A stretch of DNA of 18,579 nucleotides from Lysobacterales bacterium UBA5700. Lineage in GTDB: Bacteria > Pseudomonadota > Gammaproteobacteria > Xanthomonadales > Xanthomonadaceae. The position numbers and the translations under genes are program-made. This document shows positions 7,437-14,874 of the stretch, one piece after another; position 1 is the first letter of the stretch, and every line of letters starts with the position of its first letter. Under the pieces are notes generated by a model. It had not been told where the DNA came from. It saw only the letters and a list, made by a program, of their open reading frames with translations, and searched no databases. The DNA lies in the NCBI GenBank assembly GCA_002420085.1, contig DIHI01000005.1, forward strand, positions 34,751 through 53,329, written 5' to 3'.

Positions 7437-8477
7437 TCACGGCCCAGGGTTGACCGGTTGATACTCGAAGCTCGGTCCGGTGTAAGGCGCCGAGGCATTC
7501 GGAATGCCCGCCATCATCGCCCTGGCCTGGCCCTTGAGCGACATCATCAGGCCGATCGCGCGATTCATCTGCGCCTGATTGGCCTGGCCGTTGAACAGGC
7601 TGTGCAGGGCTCCGAGCAAGCTGGTGTAGGTGTAGTTGAAGGTATCGTTGGCGAACGCCTGCGCCGAGCCGACCGGATAGTCGCTGGCCTTGGGATCGCT
7701 GGGCACCGGGTAGACCCCAGCGGCATCGAACAACACCGGCGCGCCATTGAACGCCCAGGGCGGATCGCGGTGTGGCGCCGGCTGCAACCGGGCGGCCCGA
7801 TAGATCTCCATGAACCGGTAATAGTGCGCCGGCTGATCGCTGTTGGCCGATTCCTCGGGCGAACTCGCGGTGCCCTCACCCTGCTCGATGATGGTGTTCA
7901 GCGCGGCGGTGGCACTGGCCAGATCACTGACCACGATCGCACCGTCCATCAGGTCTGGACCGACCTGATTGCGCGGCGGATTGTAAAAGGCAGTGGCCGG
8001 CAGGGCGGACAGCGCCTTGATGATCGCCTGGTAGAACTCACCGATGGTGATGCCATCGTCCTGAGCGCTGGGGTCGCGCTTGATCGCGATCGGATCCTCC
8101 GGCTGCTCGATCTGCAGGAAGGTCATCAGTTGATCGGGCGTGAACGGTGTCAGGTGGACGACCAGATCGGCTTCGACCCCGCCCGGCAGCGGCCCGGGGT
8201 AGCTCGGGATGAAGCCCGGCGCATCGATCACCGGTGATCCGCCGATGGCATTGAGAACATTGGCCGCCAGGGTCATGTGCAGCATCTCCTCGACCACCAC
8301 CGATTGCAGGATCGAGGCGATCGCCGGGTTCTTGCCGGCATCGAGCGAGTACAGCGCGTACAGGTAAACCGGGATGGTCGAATGCTCCAGTTCGACCGCC
8401 TGTTGCAGGGCGAGTTGGATGGCGGCGACACCGGGCTGGTCGAGGCCAGCGATCGTGGCTTGCTTGAGACGAATCAT
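7437..8477 (-). CDS. Ferritin-like protein B, VioB/RebD C-terminal-type domain
   Basis: 346 residues of the ferritin-like family found as the C-terminal part of VioB and RebD (iminophenyl-pyruvate dimer synthase type). Candidate di-metal ligands are Glu29/Glu31 in VELEHSTIP and Glu64 and His67 in VEEMLHM, plus a later QGEG...HYYRFMEI segment. The conserved FIPSYPGPLPGGVEADL and a C-terminal TGPSFEYQP match the family. In violacein/rebeccamycin biosynthesis such proteins help couple two amino-acid-derived imines oxidatively. Here the domain is a stand-alone protein 18 bases after a gene resembling the VioB N-terminal part, and the two total 991 residues. Its start has GAGGAGA 8 bases upstream. 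It is the last gene of the cluster and resembles ferritin-like protein A throughout. Family is secure; the reaction is unknown. No signal peptide is seen. Confidence 0.88.
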   Translation of the reverse strand: MIRLKQATIAGLDQPGVAAIQLALQQAVELEHSTIPVYLYALYSLDAGKNPAIASILQSVVVEEMLHMTLAANVLNAIGGSPVIDAPGFIPSYPGPLPGGVEADLVVHLTPFTPDQLMTFLQIEQPEDPIAIKRDPSAQDDGITIGEFYQAIIKALSALPATAFYNPPRNQVGPDLMDGAIVVSDLASATAALNTIIEQGEGTASSPEESANSDQPAHYYRFMEIYRAARLQPAPHRDPPWAFNGAPVLFDAAGVYPVPSDPKASDYPVGSAQAFANDTFNYTYTSLLGALHSLFNGQANQAQMNRAIGLMMSLKGQARAMMAGIPNASAPYTGPSFEYQPVNPGP

Positions 8478-8495
8478 GGACCGTTCTCCTCGGAT

Positions 8496-10433
8496 TCAAT
8501 GGCTGCGAGCCGCCAGACGGCGGGTCATCGCCGATGCCTTGCCACCCTGCGGGCCACGGCGATCGGGAAGCGAGACATCGGAACTGGCGGTAACGGCAAC
8601 CGGCGCCGCCGCTGTTCTGCCTGATATCGCGGCCGGTGGTTCTCCGAGTGGCGGCACCGGCTGCTGCAACCAGGTGAGGATGGCCGAGCGCTTGGCCGGC
8701 GACAGATCGCGGGTGACCGGCATGCTGTTCGGGTCGGCTGGATTCAAGCCGAATGCCAGCAGCAACAGCCGCCGATTGGCGACCACCGCGTCGTAGTCGG
8801 CCAGATTCAGGAATCGGTTCATCACCGGATAGAGATTGGCGTACTGCTGGAAGATCGGTTGCAGGTCGCCATACCAGGTCGGCGGCTCGGTCTGGCTCTG
8901 GTGAGCACTCCAGAGCAGGATGCTGACGAAATTCCACGGATTGATCAGCCCGTTGTCGGCAACGTCCTGGAACGCCGGACGGATGCCGTAGACCTGGCCA
9001 TCGATGCCGAAATCCAGACCGCCCTTGAACCAACGCGGCTGACCCGGATCGCTCACCGGCAGGCTCAGCACGACCCGGCCGGCCGCGTCGGTGCTGGCGG
9101 TCAGCAGACTGCTGGCCGTGGCGTAGCCGATCGCCGACAACGGGGTCGCCACCGGTGGCACATCCATGGGGTTGATCATGTTGCTCGGCTGAAGCTGGGA
9201 ACTGTCGGCGCCAAACGCGATGACCGTGCCGTCCGGAACCGGTGCGCCGAATCGGGTGGCATGGCAGACGATGCTCAGGGTATCGCCCGGACTGGCACGG
9301 AACACGAAACGGTCGGCGCGCACGAACAGGCCGGTACTCGACTCGCGGATGCTCGACCCGTTGCCGCTGTACAGCACCAGGGGCGAGTCCTGGACCGTCG
9401 CCAGCAGCGAATCCGACACCGGCAGCACCACCACCCCAGCGGTACGGGCATACCACTCGGCGCCGGTGTAGCCATCCGCGCCGGTGGCCGGAAGCACTCC
9501 GATCGGGGTGCTGCCACCGGGTCCGGTCGAGTTCGACCCGGTCGCGACAGCCAGGGTGATATCGCCGATATCGATCAGGGCATCGCCGGCACCGGTCTGG
9601 AGGGCATTGCCGAGATCGAGGTAGATCAACCGGCTCACCGCATCCACCCGGGCCACGCAGAAATTGATGCCACCGGCCGGCATGAAGAAATTGCCGCCCT
9701 GCCCGGCTGCTGCCATGAACTGGCGACCCAGCACCAGATGGCTCGGTTCATCAGCGCTGGCCGGACCGATGGTCCCGGCGATCCGGCCGGTCATGAAATC
9801 GGGCGAGGTGTAATCGAGATTGAAGCTATCGACATTGAACTTGATCGACAGCAGGCCATCGCCGGCAGCGGCCTTCAGGGCGGTCAGGAAGGGCGAGCCG
9901 GAGACATCCGACCAGACCAGATTGCGCAGCACCGACTGGTACATCGCGCCAGCGTCGGCATCGCCACCGGCCGAGACCGTGGCACGATCCCAGATGTCGA
10001 TGAACGCCGCCGGATCGTAATCGCCGCACAGCAGGGTGTTGCCCTGACGATCGGCGATGCGCACCTGCAAACCCCAGATTTCCGACACCAGTTGCTGCTC
10101 CGAGTCGAGGTCGCACAGCTTGGCCGGCGGCAAGCCGTCGGAATCGGCAACGATGCAGGCCAGCACCGGATCGGAGGTCGACACCGATACCGACACCGAA
10201 CTGCCGGACGGCATCCAGGCCGAAGTGACCGTACAGCCGAGCAGACGCCAGGCGGCATCGCCCTCGGGATTGAACCAGCCATTGGCCTGGGCCATGAAAT
10301 TGACCCCCTGCAACTGCTGGTATTCCGGCTTGAACAGGGCATTGTCGAAATGCCCCGGATCGTTGTTGACGGTCGACACATTGGCCTGGAAGCGGCCGGC
10401 GAAATGCAGTCGCAATGCACCCAGATAACTCAT
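8496..10433 (-). CDS. VioB N-terminal-like protein with a degenerate cytochrome-c-like tail
   Basis: 645 residues, not a well-characterised family. The N-terminus (LRLHFAGRFQANVSTVNNDP, then HFDN) resembles the start of VioB, which begins with a similar RIHFxG...NxPTxNxDP pattern. A beta-rich central part includes an Ig-like stretch (about 380-480). Residues 521-591 (YGDLQPIFQQY ... DPNSMP ... LSPAKRSAILTWL) look like a cytochrome-c-type domain that keeps the SMP methionine segment but lacks CxxCH; VioB has a comparable region just before its ferritin-like domain. A basic, low-complexity tail of about 54 residues ends the protein where VioB would continue. GGAGA lies 6 bases before the ATG. 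The next gene, 18 bases on, encodes the missing ferritin-like half. It probably acts with that protein as a two-subunit VioB-like unit. No signal peptide is seen. Confidence 0.75.
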   Translation of the reverse strand: MSYLGALRLHFAGRFQANVSTVNNDPGHFDNALFKPEYQQLQGVNFMAQANGWFNPEGDAAWRLLGCTVTSAWMPSGSSVSVSVSTSDPVLACIVADSDGLPPAKLCDLDSEQQLVSEIWGLQVRIADRQGNTLLCGDYDPAAFIDIWDRATVSAGGDADAGAMYQSVLRNLVWSDVSGSPFLTALKAAAGDGLLSIKFNVDSFNLDYTSPDFMTGRIAGTIGPASADEPSHLVLGRQFMAAAGQGGNFFMPAGGINFCVARVDAVSRLIYLDLGNALQTGAGDALIDIGDITLAVATGSNSTGPGGSTPIGVLPATGADGYTGAEWYARTAGVVVLPVSDSLLATVQDSPLVLYSGNGSSIRESSTGLFVRADRFVFRASPGDTLSIVCHATRFGAPVPDGTVIAFGADSSQLQPSNMINPMDVPPVATPLSAIGYATASSLLTASTDAAGRVVLSLPVSDPGQPRWFKGGLDFGIDGQVYGIRPAFQDVADNGLINPWNFVSILLWSAHQSQTEPPTWYGDLQPIFQQYANLYPVMNRFLNLADYDAVVANRRLLLLAFGLNPADPNSMPVTRDLSPAKRSAILTWLQQPVPPLGEPPAAISGRTAAAPVAVTASSDVSLPDRRGPQGGKASAMTRRLAARSH

Positions 10434-10477
10434 GACGGATCTCCTGTCTCGACTCGGTGGCGGGCTTGATGGCCGGA

Positions 10478-10497
10478 GGGTGGACGGGCTGGGAGGG
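10478..10497 (+). other. G-quadruplex-forming motif in the gap before the VioB-N-like gene
   Basis: GGG runs at 10478, 10486, 10491 and 10495 are separated by loops of 5, 2 and 1 bases, fitting the canonical G3 N1-7 pattern. The motif is on the plus strand, the template strand for the leftward operon, within the 102-base gap between the lipocalin-like and VioB-N-like genes. A small hairpin (GGCAG/CTGCC, 10505-10518) lies beside it. It may influence transcription through the longest gap in the operon. Folding is not shown by sequence alone. Confidence 0.45.
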
Positions 10498-10535
10498 TGG
10501 TGGTGGCAGCACGCTGCCGAACGATCAGCACTGGC

Positions 10536-11081
10536 TCAGCTCAGCCGTTGCAGGCGGCGCAGGTACTGACCAGGCACGCCGATATCGAGAACATCGTTGC
10601 CATTGAATCTGTAGGGTCGTTTCTGCACGGTTCCGGTGTAGGCCCGCAGCAGATCGGCCACTACCGTGTGCTCGATGACCCCGGCGTGCTCCGGGTCGGT
10701 GGCATCCGGGATCACCTGATAGGTGCCGAAGTAGGCGTAGGGCTGTGCGGTACTGAAACTTTCGATCAGCAATGACTCGGGCACCTGCCAGGGCGCGGCC
10801 GGACTCAGCCAACTCGGCTGGGGCTGGCCGCTGAACGGATCGGTCGGAATCGGCAGCGGTGGATTGCGGGAGATCATCAGGCTGAAATGGCCGCTGCGGT
10901 CGTAGACCCAATAGCCCGCCGGCGGCCGGCCCCAGGGCCAGGTCTTCTTCTTCGGATGAGCGGGATCGTCACCGATGTCCCAGGCTTCGATCATGGCCCA
11001 GGTGCCGATGATCGAAGGCGATGTTCCGGAATCATCGGTCCCTTTGCTGCCTGGTTTCTTGCGCGTCGTGTGGCGTGTCAT
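10536..11081 (-). CDS. Lipocalin-like domain protein
   Basis: 181 residues. After a charged N-terminus the GTW start motif of lipocalin-like barrels is at 26-28. A PWGRPPAGYWVYDRSGHFS stretch follows, matching the usual G-x-x-P-x-GY-x-x-Y-x-x-xGH-x-S pattern of bacterial lipocalin-like proteins. YAYFGTYQV and IEHTVVADL then fit the family's FGTYxV and xxHxVxxSL strands. Such proteins are small beta-barrels that may bind hydrophobic ligands; several occur in biosynthetic clusters, sometimes as cyclases or ligand carriers, but no function can be assigned here. The ATG at 11081 has GAGAGG 9-10 bases upstream; a TTG at 11108 is less likely. No clear signal peptide is seen. It lies 43 bases after the sorbosone-dehydrogenase-like gene and 102 bases before the VioB-N-like gene, so it belongs to the cluster. 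Confidence 0.8.
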   Translation of the reverse strand: MTRHTTRKKPGSKGTDDSGTSPSIIGTWAMIEAWDIGDDPAHPKKKTWPWGRPPAGYWVYDRSGHFSLMISRNPPLPIPTDPFSGQPQPSWLSPAAPWQVPESLLIESFSTAQPYAYFGTYQVIPDATDPEHAGVIEHTVVADLLRAYTGTVQKRPYRFNGNDVLDIGVPGQYLRRLQRLS

Positions 11082-11124
11082 GGCACTGCACCTCTCGTTA
11101 ATGAGCAAGTTCTGGGTTCGCCGA

Positions 11125-12621
11125 TCAGGGCGGGAAGCCCTGCTGCATCCAGGCTTTGAACAGCACGATCTGGGTCGGGGTCATCGGCGGGTACGGCGGC
11201 GGCGGCATGCTCTGGCTGTCGATCTGCGAGAGGATCATGTCGGCATTCAACTTCATGTCCTCGTAGTTCGACAGGTCCAATCGCCACAACATCGAGGCGC
11301 GGTACTGCACGAACAGCGGCGCGATATCGCGCTCGAACGAAACCCGGGTCATCATCGTCGTCTGCTCCAATGTGGCGGCCGGCATGCGCCACAGCCGGCC
11401 GCTGCCGGCACGGGCCTCGATGCGCTTGGCCGCAGTGAACTCGAAGGCACCAAAATCGACCACATACAGCCATGCACCGTCGGCTGAAAACGCCACGTCG
11501 AGCGGACGCAGCGGACCATCGGCGGTGACCGAATGCAGGCTCCAGTCAGCCACCGCAACACGGACCAGATTGCGTGCGACCTGCGGGCCGGCCGGTCCGG
11601 TCATCGGCCGCTCGTCGCCGAACTGGGCGACCACCAGATCACCGGCATGTGCCACACCCGGCGGAATCACCGCGAACTTCACCGCGCAGGCATTGACGTC
11701 GAACTCCAGCACGGCACGTTCCGGGGGCGGCAGCAGGTCATGCCGAGCCAGCACCGGTGACTGGGCGCGACCGTCGGGGCCGCGAAAACGCGGATGGTCG
11801 ATGGCCAGACCACCGAAATGGTCCGGCCAGCCATACCAGGCGCCCGGCTTCACCTCATACAGAAAATCCGGGCAATTCCAGACCGGTCGCAGGCCGCGCA
11901 CATCGGCGCCCTGATCGGTTGCCAGCAAGCGGCCATCGGGCAGGAAACCCAGGCCATAGGCATTGCGCAGCCCCCAGGCGAACAACTCCAGGCCGCTGCC
12001 ATCGGGATTGCAGCGCAGCACCGCAGCGGTGCATGGGGTCCGTCCAGGCAACCGGGTTCCGGGCGGATGGACACTGCCGAACGGCGCAAAGGCACCGGTC
12101 CGGGTCGGCTGACCATCCGGTCCTGGGCTGATTCCGACCACATCGGCCAGTTCGATGTCGTAACCGGGGATGTCGGCGTTGTGCTCACGCTCGCCCAGCC
12201 AGGCCAGATCGATCGAATCCGGTCCCATCACGGCGGTGTTGGTCATCGCGCCCTGGCTGAAATAAAACCGACCATCCGGACCGAGCGCAACCATGTTGGT
12301 GTGATAGTTGCCGAATCCGGGCAGGCCATCGACCAGAACCTGGCAGTCGCCACGGTCCAGATCCAGGCGCAGGATCCGACCGGGGTGACCGCCCTCTGAA
12401 ATGATCAGACCGTCGGCATGCCAGAGCAGTCCGTTGACCGGTGCCCGCAGACCATCGAACACGCGCTCGCGACGACCATCGGCCAGGATCCGCCAGATCA
12501 CCCCGCCCGGCGGCGCGCCCGCGAAGGCCAGGCCGGACTCGGCCAGGTAGAGCGTGCCATCAAGGGCGACCGCGATGCTGGTCGGAAAATTGAAACCATC
12601 GACGAAAACCTGCATGGTCAC
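11125..12621 (-). CDS. Sorbosone-dehydrogenase-like (PQQ sugar dehydrogenase type) propeller with degenerate cytochrome-like tail
   Basis: 498 residues from the GTG at 12621. Residues about 4-415 form a six-bladed propeller of the soluble PQQ glucose/sorbosone dehydrogenase type: FNFPTSIAVALDG opens it, NYHTN holds a candidate catalytic His107, and AWGLRNAYGLGFLPDGRLL (215-233) is a family hallmark. Residues 427-498 resemble a c-type cytochrome domain (RDIAPLF ... DLSNYEDM ... SMPPPP ... FKAWMQQGFPP), but YRASM stands where CxxCH would be, so covalent haem is not expected. The usual reaction would be oxidation of a sugar aldehyde or alcohol with PQQ. With no visible signal peptide and no haem relay, a non-classical or structural role is possible. 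The GTG has GGAGG 9 bases upstream; the ATG at 12615 is the alternative. Only 4 bases separate it from the MntP-like gene. Confidence 0.82.
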   Translation of the reverse strand: MTMQVFVDGFNFPTSIAVALDGTLYLAESGLAFAGAPPGGVIWRILADGRRERVFDGLRAPVNGLLWHADGLIISEGGHPGRILRLDLDRGDCQVLVDGLPGFGNYHTNMVALGPDGRFYFSQGAMTNTAVMGPDSIDLAWLGEREHNADIPGYDIELADVVGISPGPDGQPTRTGAFAPFGSVHPPGTRLPGRTPCTAAVLRCNPDGSGLELFAWGLRNAYGLGFLPDGRLLATDQGADVRGLRPVWNCPDFLYEVKPGAWYGWPDHFGGLAIDHPRFRGPDGRAQSPVLARHDLLPPPERAVLEFDVNACAVKFAVIPPGVAHAGDLVVAQFGDERPMTGPAGPQVARNLVRVAVADWSLHSVTADGPLRPLDVAFSADGAWLYVVDFGAFEFTAAKRIEARAGSGRLWRMPAATLEQTTMMTRVSFERDIAPLFVQYRASMLWRLDLSNYEDMKLNADMILSQIDSQSMPPPPYPPMTPTQIVLFKAWMQQGFPP

Positions 12622-12625
12622 CGGA

Positions 12626-13168
12626 TCAGACCTCCATCCAGAACGCACGCACGGCGAGCAGGCTCAGATAGATGCCGACCACGGCCTCGATCCGATCGGG
12701 CAGGAAACGGCGCGCCCAATGACCGGCATACAGGCCGGCACAGGCCATTGCAGCGCTGATCGAGCCGACCACCAGGGCCGCCATCACCAGCGGGTATCCA
12801 GCCACCCCGATCGCGGTACCGGCGATGACGTTATCGATGCTCAAGGTCAACGGCAGGGCGATCAGCAGGGCCGGCCGATCGATGAACCGGACCGGGTCTG
12901 GCCCCTCCCGACGCAGGGCCAGCCAAAGCAGGGCCAGACCGCAGCCGAGCATGACGCTGGGCGCCAACCACTCGGCGGTGGGTTGCAACAGAGCAAGCAG
13001 GGTTCGACCGAGCAGCAAGCCAAGCAGGGCACCGCCGATCTCACCGACGCAGAACGCCGCCGCCAGCAGATGCAGGCGGCGGCGTTCGAGCGGCAACAGC
13101 GACAGGGCAGCACTGACCTGGAGATTGTCCAGACCGGCAAGCAGTCCGAAGATCATCAGTTCCAACAT
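12626..13168 (-). CDS. MntP-like small membrane transporter
   Basis: 180 residues, six predicted membrane helices in two related halves. Each half carries an Asp-Asn signature: GLDN (Asp14) and SIDN (Asp112), about 98 residues apart, as in MntP-type manganese exporters where two membrane aspartates are important (E. coli Asp16 and Asp118, from memory). A further Glu43 lies within a helix. MntP exports Mn2+; whether this protein moves manganese, another divalent ion or something else cannot be told. The start at 13168 is preferred over the upstream frame (open to 13291) because the protein then begins directly with the first helix and GAGG, overlapping the preceding gene's TGA, is 5 bases upstream. 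It is wedged between two propeller genes (gaps of 7 and 4 bases), so it is probably co-translated with them. A metal-supply or detoxification role for the ferritin-like proteins is inference. Confidence 0.75.
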   Translation of the reverse strand: MLELMIFGLLAGLDNLQVSAALSLLPLERRRLHLLAAAFCVGEIGGALLGLLLGRTLLALLQPTAEWLAPSVMLGCGLALLWLALRREGPDPVRFIDRPALLIALPLTLSIDNVIAGTAIGVAGYPLVMAALVVGSISAAMACAGLYAGHWARRFLPDRIEAVVGIYLSLLAVRAFWMEV

Positions 13169-13175
13169 GGCCGCC

Positions 13176-14855
13176 TCACTCGCGCAGACCGTAGATGCGC
13201 AACACACCGCCCCGGCGACCGAACACCAGGGCACCTGCGACCACGTAATCGCCGCTGACGGCAGGACCGAGACAGTAGCCGTAACCGCCATTCATGCCGC
13301 CGGTCTGTTCGCCCAGATCGTCCTGCCAGAGCATCCGCCCGCTGTAGGCATCGAAGGCATAGACGGCGATCTTCGAGGTCGAACAGAACACCACATCGTT
13401 GACCACGGCCGGCGAACTGAGTCCGGACTCGCCCGGCGTGCGGTACATCGGCGGCTGTGCCTCCCGGTAGCGGCGTGGATCGCCGTCATCCATCGGCCAG
13501 GCATCGGCCAGACTCTGCCAGTCGAGCGCTCGCAGGAAGGGTGTCGTGGCGTAGTCGATGCCGGCCTGGACATTGTGGTAGTTGTTGCCACCGACCCCGA
13601 CGAACAGACGACCCAGGCCGACGTGAACGGCGGCGGTACTGTAGGTGCCGGAATAATTTTCCTGATCGATGTCGTCGGACATCCGATTCGGAACAAATGG
13701 ATCCATGCGTTGATCATTCGGACCCACATGGGGATCGACGCTCGGAATCTGACGGCCATCGTTGTAATAGGGCAGCAACTGTCGCCAGTTGAGCAGCTCC
13801 AGAGTCGCGGCATCAAGCACGAAGAACCCCCCGTTCTTGCAGCCTGCGGCGACCACCCGGCGGCCGTTCAGGGTGTACAGGGTCGGCGAGCCACCGAAAT
13901 CGACATCGACATCGGTCGCCCGGTAGCTGCTATCCGGTGGCGGCTGGAAGAACCCGCGAAACTCACCACTGCTGGCATCCAGCGCGAGGATGCCATTGGA
14001 AAAGCCCTTGGTCGGCAGCGGGCCGTCCGGCACCGGATTACCGGTCGCGCAATACAGCCGGTCGAGTCGGGCATCGTAGGCGATCGATGACCAGACCGAG
14101 GCCCCCCGGATCACCGGGTCGCGCGGCCCGACCGAGAACGGGGCTGGCGGCGTTCCAGTGACCACACTGGGTGGCAGCACGTTCGGGGCATTGGCAACGC
14201 CTTCCTCGAACTGGCAGGTGCAATGGATCCACTGCACCTGCCCGGTCAGGGCATCGAGCGCGTAGACGAACCCGAAGCAGCCCGGATTCTCGCCTTCACC
14301 CATGCCGACGAAGACCAGGCCATTGTTGCCATCGGACGAGGCGATCACCGGCGATGACCAGCCGGCGGCGGGTGGATTCGGCAGCGGCTCGCCGAGGTTC
14401 GATACCGGCTGATTGAAGGCCGGATCGGCATGGCGCAGATCGACCACCCAGCGTAGCCCGAGGTCGGTCTGGTTCAGGCAGTAGAACTTGCCGTTGAAGG
14501 CACTGAAATAGACCCCGCCGTTCCAGACCGCCGGCGTGCAGCCCATGCCCATGAAACCATGGCTGTCGCCCTCGCGCGGATCGATCGGCCACTCGAACTC
14601 GGCGACGGTGGCGCCGGTCCGCAGATCGATCTTCAGAAACTTGCCGCCATTCGCGCCGGGCAGATCGTGATTGTTGGCAAGCCCGACATAGACATGGCCA
14701 TCGACCACAGCCGGAACCGACAGCACCGGACCGGGAATCGGAATGTCATGCAGAAGGCCGAAGCGATCGATCGTATCGCGCCGGATCCGGCTGCCCTGCA
14801 CCAGCCCGCTGTGTTCGGTATTGCCATGGAACATCCACCAGTTGCTCGGGGTCAT
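13176..14855 (-). CDS. PQQ-binding-like beta-propeller protein
   Basis: 559 residues. The N-terminus NWWMFHGNTEHSG is the typical first strand of quinoprotein-like propellers, and repeated blades follow (GFVYALDALTGQVQW, NGILALDASSGEF, VYAFDAYSGRMLW), each with the A-x-D-x-x-x-G-x-x-W docking pattern of the alcohol-dehydrogenase-type PQQ fold. There is no adjacent Cys-Cys pair, no CxxCH and no signal peptide, so it is unlike classical periplasmic methanol or alcohol dehydrogenases. It could be a dehydrogenase of unusual location or a non-enzymatic propeller. The ATG at 14855 has GGAGA 8 bases upstream. It lies 19 bases after ferritin-like gene A and 7 bases before the MntP-like gene. The fold is clear; PQQ binding and catalysis are not established. 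Confidence 0.85.
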   Translation of the reverse strand: MTPSNWWMFHGNTEHSGLVQGSRIRRDTIDRFGLLHDIPIPGPVLSVPAVVDGHVYVGLANNHDLPGANGGKFLKIDLRTGATVAEFEWPIDPREGDSHGFMGMGCTPAVWNGGVYFSAFNGKFYCLNQTDLGLRWVVDLRHADPAFNQPVSNLGEPLPNPPAAGWSSPVIASSDGNNGLVFVGMGEGENPGCFGFVYALDALTGQVQWIHCTCQFEEGVANAPNVLPPSVVTGTPPAPFSVGPRDPVIRGASVWSSIAYDARLDRLYCATGNPVPDGPLPTKGFSNGILALDASSGEFRGFFQPPPDSSYRATDVDVDFGGSPTLYTLNGRRVVAAGCKNGGFFVLDAATLELLNWRQLLPYYNDGRQIPSVDPHVGPNDQRMDPFVPNRMSDDIDQENYSGTYSTAAVHVGLGRLFVGVGGNNYHNVQAGIDYATTPFLRALDWQSLADAWPMDDGDPRRYREAQPPMYRTPGESGLSSPAVVNDVVFCSTSKIAVYAFDAYSGRMLWQDDLGEQTGGMNGGYGYCLGPAVSGDYVVAGALVFGRRGGVLRIYGLRE

Positions 14856-14874
14856 GCCTGCGTTCTCCGTGTGA

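Noticed and set aside
8038..9456. 472-codon minus-strand ORF spanning the VioB-N and ferritin B junction, a possible frameshifted fusion
   Set aside because: It is an out-of-frame reading of both genes; its protein has low-complexity Arg/Gly/Pro composition and no family similarity, so it does not bridge the split VioB.
8859..10469. 536-codon plus-strand ORF opposite the VioB-N-like gene
   Set aside because: Its composition is that of a shadow frame (Arg/Gly/Gln/His rich) with no recognisable motif, while the minus strand has a good start, ribosome binding site and family similarity.
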